Assembly (NCBI GenBank): GCA_036245805.1
Contig: BTRK01000004.1
Location: 40,202,907 to 40,266,906, forward strand
Source of the DNA: Pristionchus mayeri
Taxonomy: Eukaryota; Nematoda; Chromadorea; Rhabditida; Neodiplogasteridae
Direction of reading: 5' to 3'
DNA length: 64,000 nucleotides
Shown here in pieces: positions 22,490 through 35,100 of this stretch; the first letter of the stretch is position 1, and every line of letters starts with the position of its first letter. The position numbers and the translations under genes are program-made. The notes under the pieces are model-generated. The model saw nothing but the letters and a program-made list of their open reading frames with translations. It had not been told where the DNA came from and ran no database searches.

Positions 22490-23661
22490 GGTAGGACAGT
22501 AGCAAGCAGGCAACAGGGTGAGACTAGGCAGGGAGAGGAGAGGGAGATTGAGCACAATCGGAGTGTATGGTAAGAGGCACCAAGACATGCATGGGCAATG
22601 GGCAAAATGATGAGAAAGGGACAAGTGGGATAGATTTTCGTGGTGAGACTGAGAACCGTCAAGCAGAAAAGAGAGAGAAGTAAAGCACCGGCTGTGTGAT
22701 TGTGTCAGATATCTGAATATGCGTGAATGGGGGTGGGCGGGGCTTGTGATCTACTCTAGGCAAGAACCAATCGATGATTGGACGATGTAATCTCGCATTC
22801 TAATGGGAACTCTGGCAATGAATGCATAAGATACAGCAAGAAAGTATGGGGGAAGGACAGATCTCTTAGGCTGAGGCTAATCTAGGCAGAGGAAGGAAAG
22901 TGTAACATGGTGGATGAGAAAATGTACAAAAGGGAGGAACAAGGGGAACGGAAACAGAGGATATGGCTGGAATTGAAGCGAGTTGGACTCCCAGCACGCT
23001 TTCTACATGCCAGAGGATACGGTATCTAGCATTGATTGATCGGGGTCGGGTTTGTGTCCTGAATGGGTGAGTGAGAAGAAGGGGAGAGGAAACCGGTGTG
23101 AGCAGTGAATAAAGTGTGATTGTGGGAGTACGGTAGTGAGGGAATACGGTAGTGCGGGGATACGGTAGTGATGGGATACTGTAGTGACTGGGCCGACAGA
23201 GGGCGAGAGGCTCCCAAGCAGAGATCAGAGATCAGGCAGAGGGCGAGAGAGGAAAGGGGGCGGGGCTATTGCAAGTTCGATTTACGTCGAATCAGCGCGA
23301 TGCACTGCCGGAGCGGAAACGGATTGTCGTATCTGAAATGGAAATTTTTAAAAAATTAAAATATATTTTAAAATATTTTTTTCGAAAAAAATCAAATATG
23401 CGGATAAAAGTTCCCATAGTAGTCCGAAAAATGGAGAGTTTTGATCACTGACAGAAAGATTTTCGAAAAAAATTAATCGAACGAATAGGCACCACAATCG
23501 TGTTCATGTTTCACATCATGTACAAGTCTGCCGGAAAAAAAGTATTATGTAGTATGGTACGAAGGGTGCGTTTCTAATCACACAAATAGAAAGTCCAACT
23601 TGCAAGGTAAGGCAATGAGTGTAAATATTACAGAACAAAAATCAATTATCAAATCCCCTCC
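22490..23661. other. 3' flank of sphingomyelin synthase copy 2
   Basis: Homologous to 11040-12305 except that the 112-bp foldback element is missing. Four tandem GATACGGTAGTG-like units lie at 23125-23190. No gene seen beyond a probable 3' UTR. Confidence 0.4.
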
Positions 23662-26600
23662 TTACTTCCTCGGTAGTGGTCGCATGATCCGTCCTTCCAT
23701 GAACTCGAATAACTTCCACCAGATCTCCTTCCGATGGTGATTCTGCGGGGATATCTGAAAAAGGGATACTCTAGGTAATCAATGATTAGAAAATCAGTGC
23801 TCGGTATTCTTCTTGTTTATTTACATAGACTAGAAGCATGTCATCTAACGAAGGTAATCAGAAATATTTTGATTGTTTTCTAGTGTCTAAAGAAATGGAG
23901 AATTTTCTAGTGTCTAAAGAAATCTCCATCGACTTTGTCTAGAAGATGAGACCTGCGGAAGAGCAGTATCCCATTGCCCCCTTCTTCCTAGTACTCGTTA
24001 GGCAATCAGAATTATTATAGAAATTTTCTAGGGCGTTCCAAATGACAAGCATTGAGGGTACAAATTCCCCCGTGTTGTAAAGAACATAGTCACGGGTTTG
24101 GTTTCATCAGAAATTATTTAAACGACATTCGATATGTCTCTAATCTTTTTTTCGATTCCACAAATTACTCCTAAATGCAGAATGCAAGTCAGTTCTCAAT
24201 AGCATTCACTCGTTCCCCTACCGTACCCTGAGACTCGGCATGGCAGCCATCGTGTGGTAGACGTAGAAGAGACGAGTGCACACGAAGTACGAAATGATGA
24301 CGTCGATCGTGTAGTGACCTCTGCAAGAGGGAGAGGTGAGTACTGTATGGAATTACACTGATATTCATTTTCGAAAATCTAAAAACTTGCGAGGATCATG
24401 TGCTAGGGAGTAGATTAGACTAATGAGATTTTTAATTATTTTAGCGAATCACAGCAACCAACCTTCTAGTAAAAAAACTAGAATACATTTTCTGATACAG
24501 ACAAAGTGAAACACGAAAGAGCAAGTATGTGATACTAAGAGTATTCCCCTCGCCCTCTCTCTTCTCTCTCCTTCTTCCTGACCTGCTCATGATGAGAAGG
24601 AACATGCCGATGAGTGTCATCATCCACGAGAAGACGTGCACCACTCGCCAGCGACGGGGAGAATCTGAACAGGGAGAATATTGGAGAAGAATTTTACATT
24701 TTCTCGAAAATTTTCAGAAGTGTCGAAAGAAAGATTTTGAACAATTTTTAAATATTTAAGTTTCGAAAAAAAAGGAATTGTAAACCCTGAACAATCTGTG
24801 TTTCAACGATATAACAAATATTGAGCGAAATGCAACTCAACAGTCGTTTGAACATAGAAAATCTAAAATTCACCAACCACCCAACCGACTCATGTCTCGC
24901 TTCAGCAAGAGCACAAGACTGCTGGGCGGTTCACACTTCGATTCTCCTTCTTACCCGTGGTCTATCACAATAAAACCAATCCTAAAGTACTCACCAACTA
25001 CAGTATCCCCATTCTACCGTACTCCGTCTTATCCCTTTCCACTCACACTGTCCGATGAAGAGGGCGGAGACGACGAGGACGATGGTGTGCCCCGAGTAGA
25101 TGTAGTCCCCGCACAGCGTGTGCTTGCCTCTGAAGAAAAGGGAGAGATCAGATATTGAATATTGAATATAAAAGATCATCGGCAGGGGTGCCGTCTAGAT
25201 CACCCTCCATGTGTTATGAAACTCTCTTTCTTTGACAAACTAAAGAGATAGAGAGAACGCAGAATCGATAGATCCAAAAAAATATTAATCCTCGTGATGA
25301 TGCGTTTCAGCAGGTTCATTTGACCACATGCCATTGGCTATCCACGATTTCTTATCCATGACGATTAGTTTTACAAATAATTCAGCGGATAAAGTTGCAA
25401 CCAAATAACAGTATAGGAACAATATTTCAATCTAGATAAAGATCAAAGATCATCCTTCTCCTCACCCGAGATTCAGTCCCAGTCCAGTGACGACTTTGAG
25501 TGCGCGGATGAGCACGTTGGCGAATGTCGCGTTCTCGCCCTGAAATGAAAAGAGAGAGATTAAAGATCAACTTATAAATATTAATTGATCAATCATCCGC
25601 ATTTTACAAGAATATGGCGTTTGAATTTTAAAAAAACAGTATTAGCTTTTTAAAATAAAAGGCTGTGCAAATTGTACTTTTCTTTCAAGTGAAGAGGAGT
25701 TTCATTATGCTTACAATGCACAAATGGGACGACTAACTTTTTTTGCGCTCCACTGCTATCGTACCCTACTTCCGTCAATCTACCGTATCCCCCGGTCTAA
25801 CCTTGAGTTTGGGAGTGCAGTTCCAGTGCGGGTCAGCGACGGGCACCTGGGTGACGAACATGGTCACGCATCGACCGAAGTAGAGAAGAGAACCGATGAC
25901 TGCCAGACGACGGAGGACGATCCAACGGTGGCTGAAAGGGGATAGATTGAGGAAGGAGAGAGATTTTATGCCCTTGCAAAGTTTACCGTATCGAATAGTT
26001 GCTGATGACTATGAATAGAAGCAAGTGAACGAAAATTTGTGATCATAATTGAAAATAAGGAGCTTTTACTACCTAATGGTTGCTGAAGGGGATGGATAGA
26101 TCGTTTATATTGATCTTTGACCCGAAAAAGTTAGCGAATCTGGATGGAGAGTATCGAGATGGTTAAGGAGTAGGGTATGGATAAAAATGATCATATTTTG
26201 CCACATAGAAGAAATAGCTTAAACAAATCACAATGTTGGCTCAATTATGATTCAATTTCAAATTGCAACCAGGGTGTTGCAAGATTCAGTGGTTTCACAA
26301 AGAATCAACAGAATGCAAAGCGACGATTCGAGTTCGCGTACCTCTTCGACAAAAAAGAAATACATTATTGCAATTAGGAATTTCGCAAAATCTGACAATT
26401 GTGGTGGAAAGTTTAGTGTTTCGTCTGCGCTTTATCACATTCTCTGTGGAATACTCATCAATAGTATCAAACTCTCAAAATTATCAAGATCATTTTCAAA
26501 TCCCTCCAAACGTGACAGTGCGTTTCAGCAAGTTCGCTTTTGTACGAATATTCACAGTTGACGAAGCTTATCGAATAAATAAAAAATAAAAATGAGTTCA

Positions 26601-29600
26601 ATTGCAATCATTATCCATTCACATTTTTCAATCAACCTCACGTAATCTACCGTACCCCTCCTCTCCCCATTTCCCTCAACTGACCGATGGAATAGAATGA
26701 GTAGTGCCATGGCTCCGAAGCTGCTCAGCATGATATATTCCGTTAGATTGAGTCCGTAGGGATAGTAGGGAGTGAGGGAGAAGAGAAAATCGGGAAGGGG
26801 ATCAGTCTCGGGGACCTGAAAAGGAAAAACATTACAACTGACTTTTAGGTACACTCGCGAAATTTGGTTCTGATCTACCGGAATCTGAAAACACTCGAGT
26901 GAACAGTAATCTACACTAAATCGATTTTGTTTAGAAATACTAAGGAAGTTCATCGTATTTTGATCGCAATAGCATTTGTGTTTCACTATCTCATTATCAC
27001 AATTCCGAGATTCTTCCATGCAATTTGCTCCTTTTGGTCGTCTAAACTTCATCTGCACTCCCTACCACATCCGAAACGCTAGTAACAGGAAGTAACTACT
27101 CCCTCATCTCCTCCAACTCTCTTCCTCTTCCTCTTCATCCCACTTCCCTCCACCCTCTCTCCATTCCCTCGCCCACTCTCGATGGAAATAATAGCTGTGT
27201 AGCCTATTTTTCCTCTCACACTTCGAAACACGAAAATCACTGCTCCTCTATTATTATTCCCACGCTTTCCTGTAATACGCTTTCCTGTGTGCAAGTAACA
27301 ACAGTTCGATCCGCTTTTTACTAATCCATTCTCACTTGTCAGACAGTACAAAGTCATAACACTGATAATAATATTACAACGAAAGCCGGTAATATTATGC
27401 AGCATTATTATTCCCACACTTTGTTTGTGAAATTTGTGCACATACTAATCGACTAGTTCTCTTCCTAGCCCATTCTCACAGGTCAAACATCACAAAGGAA
27501 TACCTAGGAAAAATTATTAATATTTGAAACACTAGTATTAAACATGACTAACGTCCCTCCCTGTTCACTCGCAGTTCCATTGCATTGCCCTATGAAACAT
27601 CTTGGATTGGCTCAATTACATTCTGCCCTCTACCATCCACTCACACAGTGTAGCGGGCGGCAATGTTCCTCGACCTTGGCTCGAGCGCCGAACAATTTTG
27701 AGTGCGAATCGTCTCCCCACTACACCACTCGAACGCCAATTGCGTACCAAATTGCATTACGTGTGGGTAATTGGTAAACGTCGCCTTGCACTCACCTTCT
27801 CGTGTATCACCGACAGCACGATGACGTTGGAGACTCCAGCGACGATGAGCATCGCGACTGCCAACTAAAAAAATGGCGGAGTCAGAGATCAAAGATCAGA
27901 TTGAAATAAGTTCCTTCATTCCTAGGTTCATTATCGATGTGTTCATTCATTTTATTTATTTATTCATTTATTGTGCTGAATTGGAAGCTACCATTGCCTG
28001 AGGATGCATCCGAAATGGAAGGGGAAACTGTGAAACAAGCGGCCACCATGCGACTAATTGCGCAGAAAATTTCGAATTCTTTTCAATTTTTCAAAAGTTT
28101 CACCCTTGTCCAGGTGAAATATCATGCAAAACAGAGAGCGCGAGATCCCCGTTTCTCTCTCCCCTCTTCTCAGTCACTCCTCACAGCGGTTAGCTACGGA
28201 ACACAACTGGTTCAGCTGAGATGCTTCCCTTTCCCCTTTCCTCTCGTTTTATTTTCGTTCCCCTTTCCCCTCTGCCCTCTCCATTGATCTTGTCTGGTCC
28301 CAACTTGTTGAATGCATCTCATATCGAGGGTGGAACCAGACGTTGACCCCCTATCAACTGTCTGGTTAGGGCTGGGCAAACGCTATGAACCCATTCTGGA
28401 AACAATAGCCGTACCATATGCCCATGGAGAGAAGGGCTGGCATATGGGCAATGAAAAATGGTGTCTGGAGGAACAAAAGCCTCATCCTTTTTCTTTTCGA
28501 GTCCACTGGGTTGCGCAACTTTACATCCTATCGTATTTCTTTCCAACGCCCGTCATTCGACCCCACTAATCGCCACACCCAAACATATTTAACCAGATCA
28601 GGCACATTATCTCTCTTCGATACTCATGTTCTCTCCCGAGAGAGCCGGAGAAGAGAATTACACGGATAAGGATTAGTATTGTGCGTTCAAATCCTCATGT
28701 AGTCCAAAAATAACACCCTTAAACGGGGAAAGAATAGCAATTGCGAAGGGTCGCATAATAATCCTAGATGATATTGGAGTGATAAGTTCGGAGAAAAATT
28801 CAAAGGAAAAAAATTAGATTAGTGATTCATAGAAAAAAAGCATTTGTGATTCATATAAATTCCAGGGTGATAGCGTGTTTCAATAATATTATGAAATCCC
28901 TCCGTATAACGTAATGTTAATTCTTAATGCCTTCTGCCTTATAAATTCCCACTATATCGAGCATGTGATTTCATCCCGGAGGTGTGAAGTTTTATTTCTA
29001 TTATGTAAACTCTCTGGAATTAGTCCTCGTAAAGCGGTCAAACAAACTATGAAATCGAATTTAATAGTGTCCTTCCCCTTCCCTTGGGGTACCACAGTTA
29101 ATCCAATACAAAACGCACGTCTTGCACCCAAGCAACGTGTCATAATAATGGGGAAAATGAAACTAACATGGCGGGCACAGTAACGTTTCAGCCATTTCCT
29201 AACAACCACAAAGTTTCCATGCCACGATGTTTCATGGACAATCGTTCTCTAACAATAATCAGTACTCACGAGTGTCTTGCCTCTCTCCTTGGGGTATCTC
29301 TGATGGGGGTCGCATCTCCGCTCCTCTTCCGGTATTCGAATACGAACTGCCGAACTGCCGTCCCTGAAATAAAGCCAATTATCGATTGATTATCCTACGG
29401 TAACCCATGAATGTTATGTTTAAACCATGCTTAAAACTAATCACTCAATAAATTTGCAAAAGCACTCAGATAATCCACTGTATAAGTTCAAAAAATCAGT
29501 TCCCGATCAGCTATGCTCGTGTCTCCTACCGTACCTGGCCAATCCATCGTCCTCATCTGCATCATCGGGACTGCTATTTCCCGGATCGATCAATGGCGAT

Positions 29601-32138
29601 TCGTCCGAATCCGAGGAGTATTCCTCGTTGACGTACCCGCCTGAAGAGGTGGTGTGATTAGGAGTACGGTAGACCTCGAGTGCTACGATATGTCGAAATT
29701 TCCGATTTTGCGATAAACAGAAGGATATCAGCGAGTGCACACCTTTATAACTTTTTTAGTTTGACTCACATCCCTTCTAAAATTGAAGAGGGACATCAGA
29801 TCGCGCTTTCAGCAAAATTCCAACCCCCAATTCTCCTTGAAGCAATTCTCCAATTTTCAGCCGAAGATCACCCCGTTCAAATCGTTTTCGTGTTAGTTTC
29901 TCGCTCGTGAAATTGAACCAGCGATGAGAGAAAGAGTGATGTGAGCAATAGATACTTCTCATTCGCTCTAACTTCCCTCCTGTTAGAGACGAGAGAGCAT
30001 GTGATTAGAAGAGAGTCAGACGATCTTTGCTCCTCATGCTGTTTTGATTATATCCTCGTCTACCCACTACTGCACTCCTATCGCATGACTAGCTGCACTC
30101 TAAACAACGAGGTATGACTCTCTCAAATTCGCATACTCTCTCACTTTCTCTAACCGTTTGATTCTCTTGATTTCGCCTGATCTCTCGCTCAACAAGAGAA
30201 CACGTGAATTGAAGAGCCCTTCCCTCCTAAACACTCACTACAACCATCCCAATCAATGACTCATTCAGCTTCTTTTTTTCTCTGCTACTCTATTACACCA
30301 AGCTGATGATTCACATCAGGGAGAGACAAGGCGCGAATTGGGAGATGGATTGGTAGTTCCATTCGACGTCGACGACATTCAATCGTCATCAACTAATTCA
30401 GATGCGCAAATCGAGTCTCCAATTTGATCACAATTTATATTTTTAGCTTTGACTCACGAATCTTTCGTCTACTAGTAAACGAATCCAGCAAAAGTACCAT
30501 GACCAGAATGTGAACCCCGAATCACACTGTACAATTCGTGGTTCGAATTCGGCTTTGCTGACTCTTCCAATTAAATTATTTGATGGAAAACGTCATCATA
30601 ATGCCTTGATAAGCGAACATTCCCCATTCCCACTATCACGTTATCATGCTCTTCATTACCATATCATCAGCACCCCGTGCGTCCTTCCTCTCGGGGGGTG
30701 CGCAGTGTAAACTACCAATCGCTTTTGCTAGAGATCACGCGAATTCGAGAGCGCGCAGACAGTTAGAGAGGGAGACGCCGAGCGAGAGAGCATGGGAAAG
30801 CAGGAGATCGCGGAGCAAAAGCGATGATTTATACAGATATTCTCGCCGTTTACTCATCCGCTGCACCCCATTATCTGCCTCCATATTCCAATCGGAAAAA
30901 TGACGCCGCGTTAAGTGGCGGAAATGAGGGCTGATCATCACATTTCTTCTACAAAACACATGATTCAGAATTATATTTCCCCTCAGGCGTGTACAGCATT
31001 CTCTCCAGGGTGATTCATCCCGCATGACCGCTGTAAAAATACACACATGGATTCTCTCCCGCAATCCTCTCTATTAGAGGAGAAGATGAGGCGAAATAGC
31101 GTGCGAAAAAACGAGTGACTCCAGTACGAAATCCCGGGGATTAAATCTGCGACGGATCCTCTTTCAGAAGCGACGAGATGCTTTTAGGGGAATCGCCCAG
31201 ATTTTCCTGCATTTACCACGATATGTTCCACGAGCATGCACCCAAAGTGCGCAATCGCTATCCTTGTGACCCGGATCGGCCAAAGTTTCCTCATATCCTC
31301 CGCCTTATCTCACCCCTCTAATCGATCCCCCGTTATCACTCATCTCATTCACATCTCACGCAATTTGCCGCAGTTTGAAGAGCGGATCACACTCTTATCT
31401 GACTGTTTCGGAGAGGAGGAGGGGAGAGAGAGTGTGGAGAAGGAGGAGAGAAAAGAGAAGCAGAGAGGGGCCGATAGTGATCGAGAACGCGTTGCATTGC
31501 ATTGAAATGGCGAAAATAATGCTGAGGAGGCGCGGAGAAACTTATTGCTTTGTATTTAGAACCTATCATTCAACACAATCGAAAAGAGCAAACCATCATG
31601 AAGAAGTGCAATCTGTGAAACGAACAACAACAAGGAGTGAAGAATCTTCATTTTGAGCTTATTGACACAGTGCAATTGCTAAACAAGCGCTCGATCGGAG
31701 ATGATCCAACAGTGAAACTTCCTCCCACCAAGCAAAGATCGCCCAACCCACCCAGGAGAATTGCCGGGCCAAAACAACAAAGATCGCGGAAAGAGATACG
31801 CCAAGGGAGGGGAAATGGAGGAATATTCAAGAAACTTCAACACAGAGTAGGGCTTGACAAACAATGACTCTCTTCATTCTGCGTGCTCTCTCACTGATCA
31901 GATAGATGAGAGAGCAGGCTGAATGAAGTGCGATCTCTTGCAGAGCGCCGCAACGACTAATTGAGAATTTTCTGCACATAATTTTCATTTAGAGAGTAAT
32001 TTGCAGCCAAGCCATCCTTAGATCAAAGATCAAAGACCAAATCTCCTCACCGGCGCAGATCCTCCTGCTCGGCCCTGCCGTCGACTCTCCTGCTACTGCA
32101 GCTGCTGCAGTCGAGCCCGTCGCAGCCTCATCCGCCAT
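23662..32138 (-). CDS. Sphingomyelin synthase (copy 2, complete, 11 exons, 347 aa)
   Basis: Exons in transcript order: 32138-32051, 29640-29535, 29363-29270, 27864-27796, 26815-26685, 25931-25802, 25539-25466, 25129-25047, 24664-24583, 24320-24227, 23754-23662; every junction is GT-AG and in phase. The enzyme moves phosphocholine (or phosphoethanolamine) from a phospholipid to ceramide in Golgi or plasma membrane. Residues 1-96 are a soluble acidic/charged head (EEYSSDSDES, IRIPEEERR, RYPKERGKTL). Six hydrophobic helices follow. The active-site motifs are CGDYIYSGHT (237-246) and GHYTIDV (287-293). H245, H288 and D292 have exactly the spacing of the human SMS1 triad (H285, H328, D332). HRWIVLRRLAV and YSPRRWRVVH are further family marks. 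There is no SAM domain. The start ATG at 32136-32138 joins in phase to exon 2. The tail is WWKLFEFMEGRIMRPLPRK. Confidence 0.93.
30660..32050. other. First intron of sphingomyelin synthase copy 2
   Basis: Non-coding by our model. It contains a GAGAGAGCATG-type purine-rich stretch (30740-30800), GGAGAGGAGGAGGGGAGAGAG (31410-31430 region) and a hairpin at about 31867-31928 with CTCTCTTCATTCTGCGTGCT in the left arm. No exon recognised. Confidence 0.4.
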
Positions 32139-35100
32139 CCGAAAGATTGCCTGCTGCCGGGCTGCGGCCGGGCTGAACGACAGCAATCAGTGGAAAGTTT
32201 GGGTGTGAAACAAAGTGAAATGAGGGAGCGAACGAGGGAAATGCAATATTATAATTTCGGTGGGAAACGACTGTATCATTAGTAAAGGAGAAATAGCTCG
32301 AGGAACATTCAACTGAGAAACTGGAAATAAACAAGAGTAAAATGTCTCAAAATCTAAATTTAGCATGAAAAAATGAAATTTGGGCTAATACAGATATTTG
32401 TAGATTGTACAAGAAGGTGTAATCACGCATCAGTCAGAATTTGCAAGAAATAATTCTTGTGAACTCTGAAAAAATATTGTTAGAATGATTTTTACCCTAT
32501 GAAGAGCTCAGGAATTACCAAGCAGCGCAAAATTTCAACAATATAGCGAGAGTGAAACGCACAATCGCCTGTAAACTTTTCTTATCGATAGATTATTCAT
32601 TGAAGGATCAGCACCCTGGCTAGTATTGCTGCAAGAGCAATGAAAGAACTGTAATACCAACAATGCAACATGCAATCAGCGGGTCGCGCCCCCATGCGGA
32701 AGCCGGAAATCAATAGTACTGATCATGCTCGCGAGCTGCTCTGAGAGAGAGATCGAGTGAAATCGAGAGGGAGAAGAGTGACAGCAGACGAGGGAGGGAA
32801 GAGATGAGTGACTTGAGAGTGACTCGAAATCAAGAGGAGGAGGGGGGAAAGAGCGCGTGAGAGGGAGAGAGCATGCTCTCCCCTCCTCCCTCCTCCTTCA
32901 GGGGGGAGGGAGGAGAAGAGACCCTCCTCCCTCGATTACCCCCAGTCAAAACAACCGCCTACCCTCTCTCTCTCTCCCTCTCGCTCGAACAATGCTCAGG
33001 CTGCGCCTCTCTTTACCCTCCTCTTCTCTCTTCTAATCGCGCGCACCAATCGCGCCATTATGATGATGTCAAACTCGGTTCAGGGCGCGTGTTTGGCGAT
33101 ATTTTTAACCACTTTTCCACGAGGTTAAAGCTAAGACTGATTGAAAAATGCTCTATTTATCTGCGACATTGGCCAAGAAAAGTCGACAAAATGAGCAGTA
33201 TCGTTACTAACCCCGACTAATTTTGGCGTAACTTCCAAATTACTCAGCGAAAAAGTAGAGAAATTGAAGGGTGTGCAGAATAAAAATCTCGACCATTAGT
33301 CAAAAACCAGTTGAGGAGGAGGAGGAAATCGAACATTGCGGAGAGGAGAGCAGCAGATTGCATTCGAAACGAGTGAGTGAGGTGCGAGAACGGACCACAA
33401 AGGAGCGCGTTTACGTATTCAGGCGAGCGAAAGACAACGGGAATACGAGAGATCGCAAAAGAAGCAGACGGTGATTGAGGGAAGAAGGCGAAAATACAGT
33501 GATCAAAGAGTCGGTCTATCGGTTCCCCAGACTTTCGGTTCTAATCTATCGGTTCCATCGCTATTTTTTCGGTCTCTTTGGTACTCATTATCTTCCGATC
33601 GGCTAAACTCATTCTACCATTCTACCCCGTACAGCGCGGTTTAGACGCAGCGTAGTGAAGGGTTAGAAAGGCAGGGCAGCAGTGAACGGGGGGACAATGG
33701 CGTTGTTCGCTGATACTCACTCAGCACCACACCAACAGTGATGTAATGCGCGAAATATAGTGACTCGGAGAGCTCCGGTTGAGTGAACAAGAATGGATCA
33801 GTCGCTTTTTTGAGCGGAAATTTGGCGAAAAAGATCTGCACGATCAATTGCGCTCCTCAAGCGAAGGAACAGACTACTACGCGCATTGGAGTTGCGCAAT
33901 TGGTACAATGACATTTGGGCAAGAACACAACCGATCATGACGAGGATGTTATTGCGAAAATAAATACAAATAACTAAAAATTCCAGAATAATTACAAAAT
34001 AGAGAAATATCGCAAAGAATACTAAGTAGTCACATTATTTACAGCGTGCCAGATATATGCACTCTATCGGGCCCGTGCCAAGATCGATTGGCGCAGTTCT
34101 CTTCATGGAGAAAATTTCTGAACGGATCGGAGTTGCACAAATAATACAAAGATAACGTCAAGCATCAAAATTGATAAGGTGAAGTCCTGCAGACGAAAAT
34201 ATATATTAACAATAGTTAATCATCATTATTACTTATTTTTTTGATTCGCAACAATTTCATAGACATAATAAATTGGAAAAGTAGTTCGCACTGTACATAA
34301 TAGCAGCATACTTTACAGTGCGTGACAGTGACGCTGATCGACGTTTCACAATTGGTACGAAAGGAATTGTGAGGATGGATATTCGATTTCTCGAAGTTCC
34401 ATGGGACAAATAAAAAAGTATTACTTTACCACAATCGAAAAGCAATCCTAGTGCAGTCCGATTACCCATAATCTACAGTGCAATAGATAAAATGAGCCCT
34501 TTCGGAGTCTATTAATGGTACCTTTCTATATTCCGCACGTCATCATGACCTACCAAGCGATAGAGTCCGTAGATCTGAAGCAATCGTCTAACTCTCTTCT
34601 ATTTGCATGTTCTATCGCGTTCTCTAACTTTCAAAAGAGTGTGCCACTATGAGGAGAGCCGGACCATTGCACGGTCATACACCTACCATTATTCTCCGAA
34701 TCCCCGCGTACGCCACCGTGCGTCATTGACCATTCCTTGTTCGTTTGATTATCTTCCTTTTGCACACTTCCTCACTAAGTATACAGGGCGAGAGACAATA
34801 TGAAATAAAGAGACAGGGAGACCATTGCAGCTCGTCATTCTCAATGCCAACACTCTCATTCGCTCCCTCCACCACTCGACATCTATCTGAATCATCGCAA
34901 AAATAATGCTCTATCAGTAAAGGACAAAATGACGAGTCACGCGAGCTGAAAATTTAACACGGAATTCTGATATGATAGCGATCGTGCTAATACAATAGTG
35001 GAGAAGGAGTCAGCACCGTATGAGCAGGCTCGGCTCGACGGTTCCATGACTCAAGAGCTATCATGACGTGCGCACATGGCAGAAATATTGCTATATTCTC

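Larger units (their letters stand above)
21478..32140. repeat. Segmental duplication, unit 2 (about 10.7 kb)
   Basis: Tandem partner of unit 1. It starts at tRNA-Leu copy 3 and can be followed by homology to the first exon of sphingomyelin synthase at 32051-32138. It lacks the minisatellite, the duplicated exon and the two insertions of unit 1. It also has private material, such as a short direct repeat TTTTCTAGTGTCTAAAGAAA at about 23876-23925 and about 400 bp extra near 26000-26560. Confidence 0.9.

Noticed and set aside
10053..32140. Segmental duplication as an assembly artefact
   Set aside because: The units differ by many substitutions, indels, a minisatellite and two insertions, so they are distinct genomic loci.
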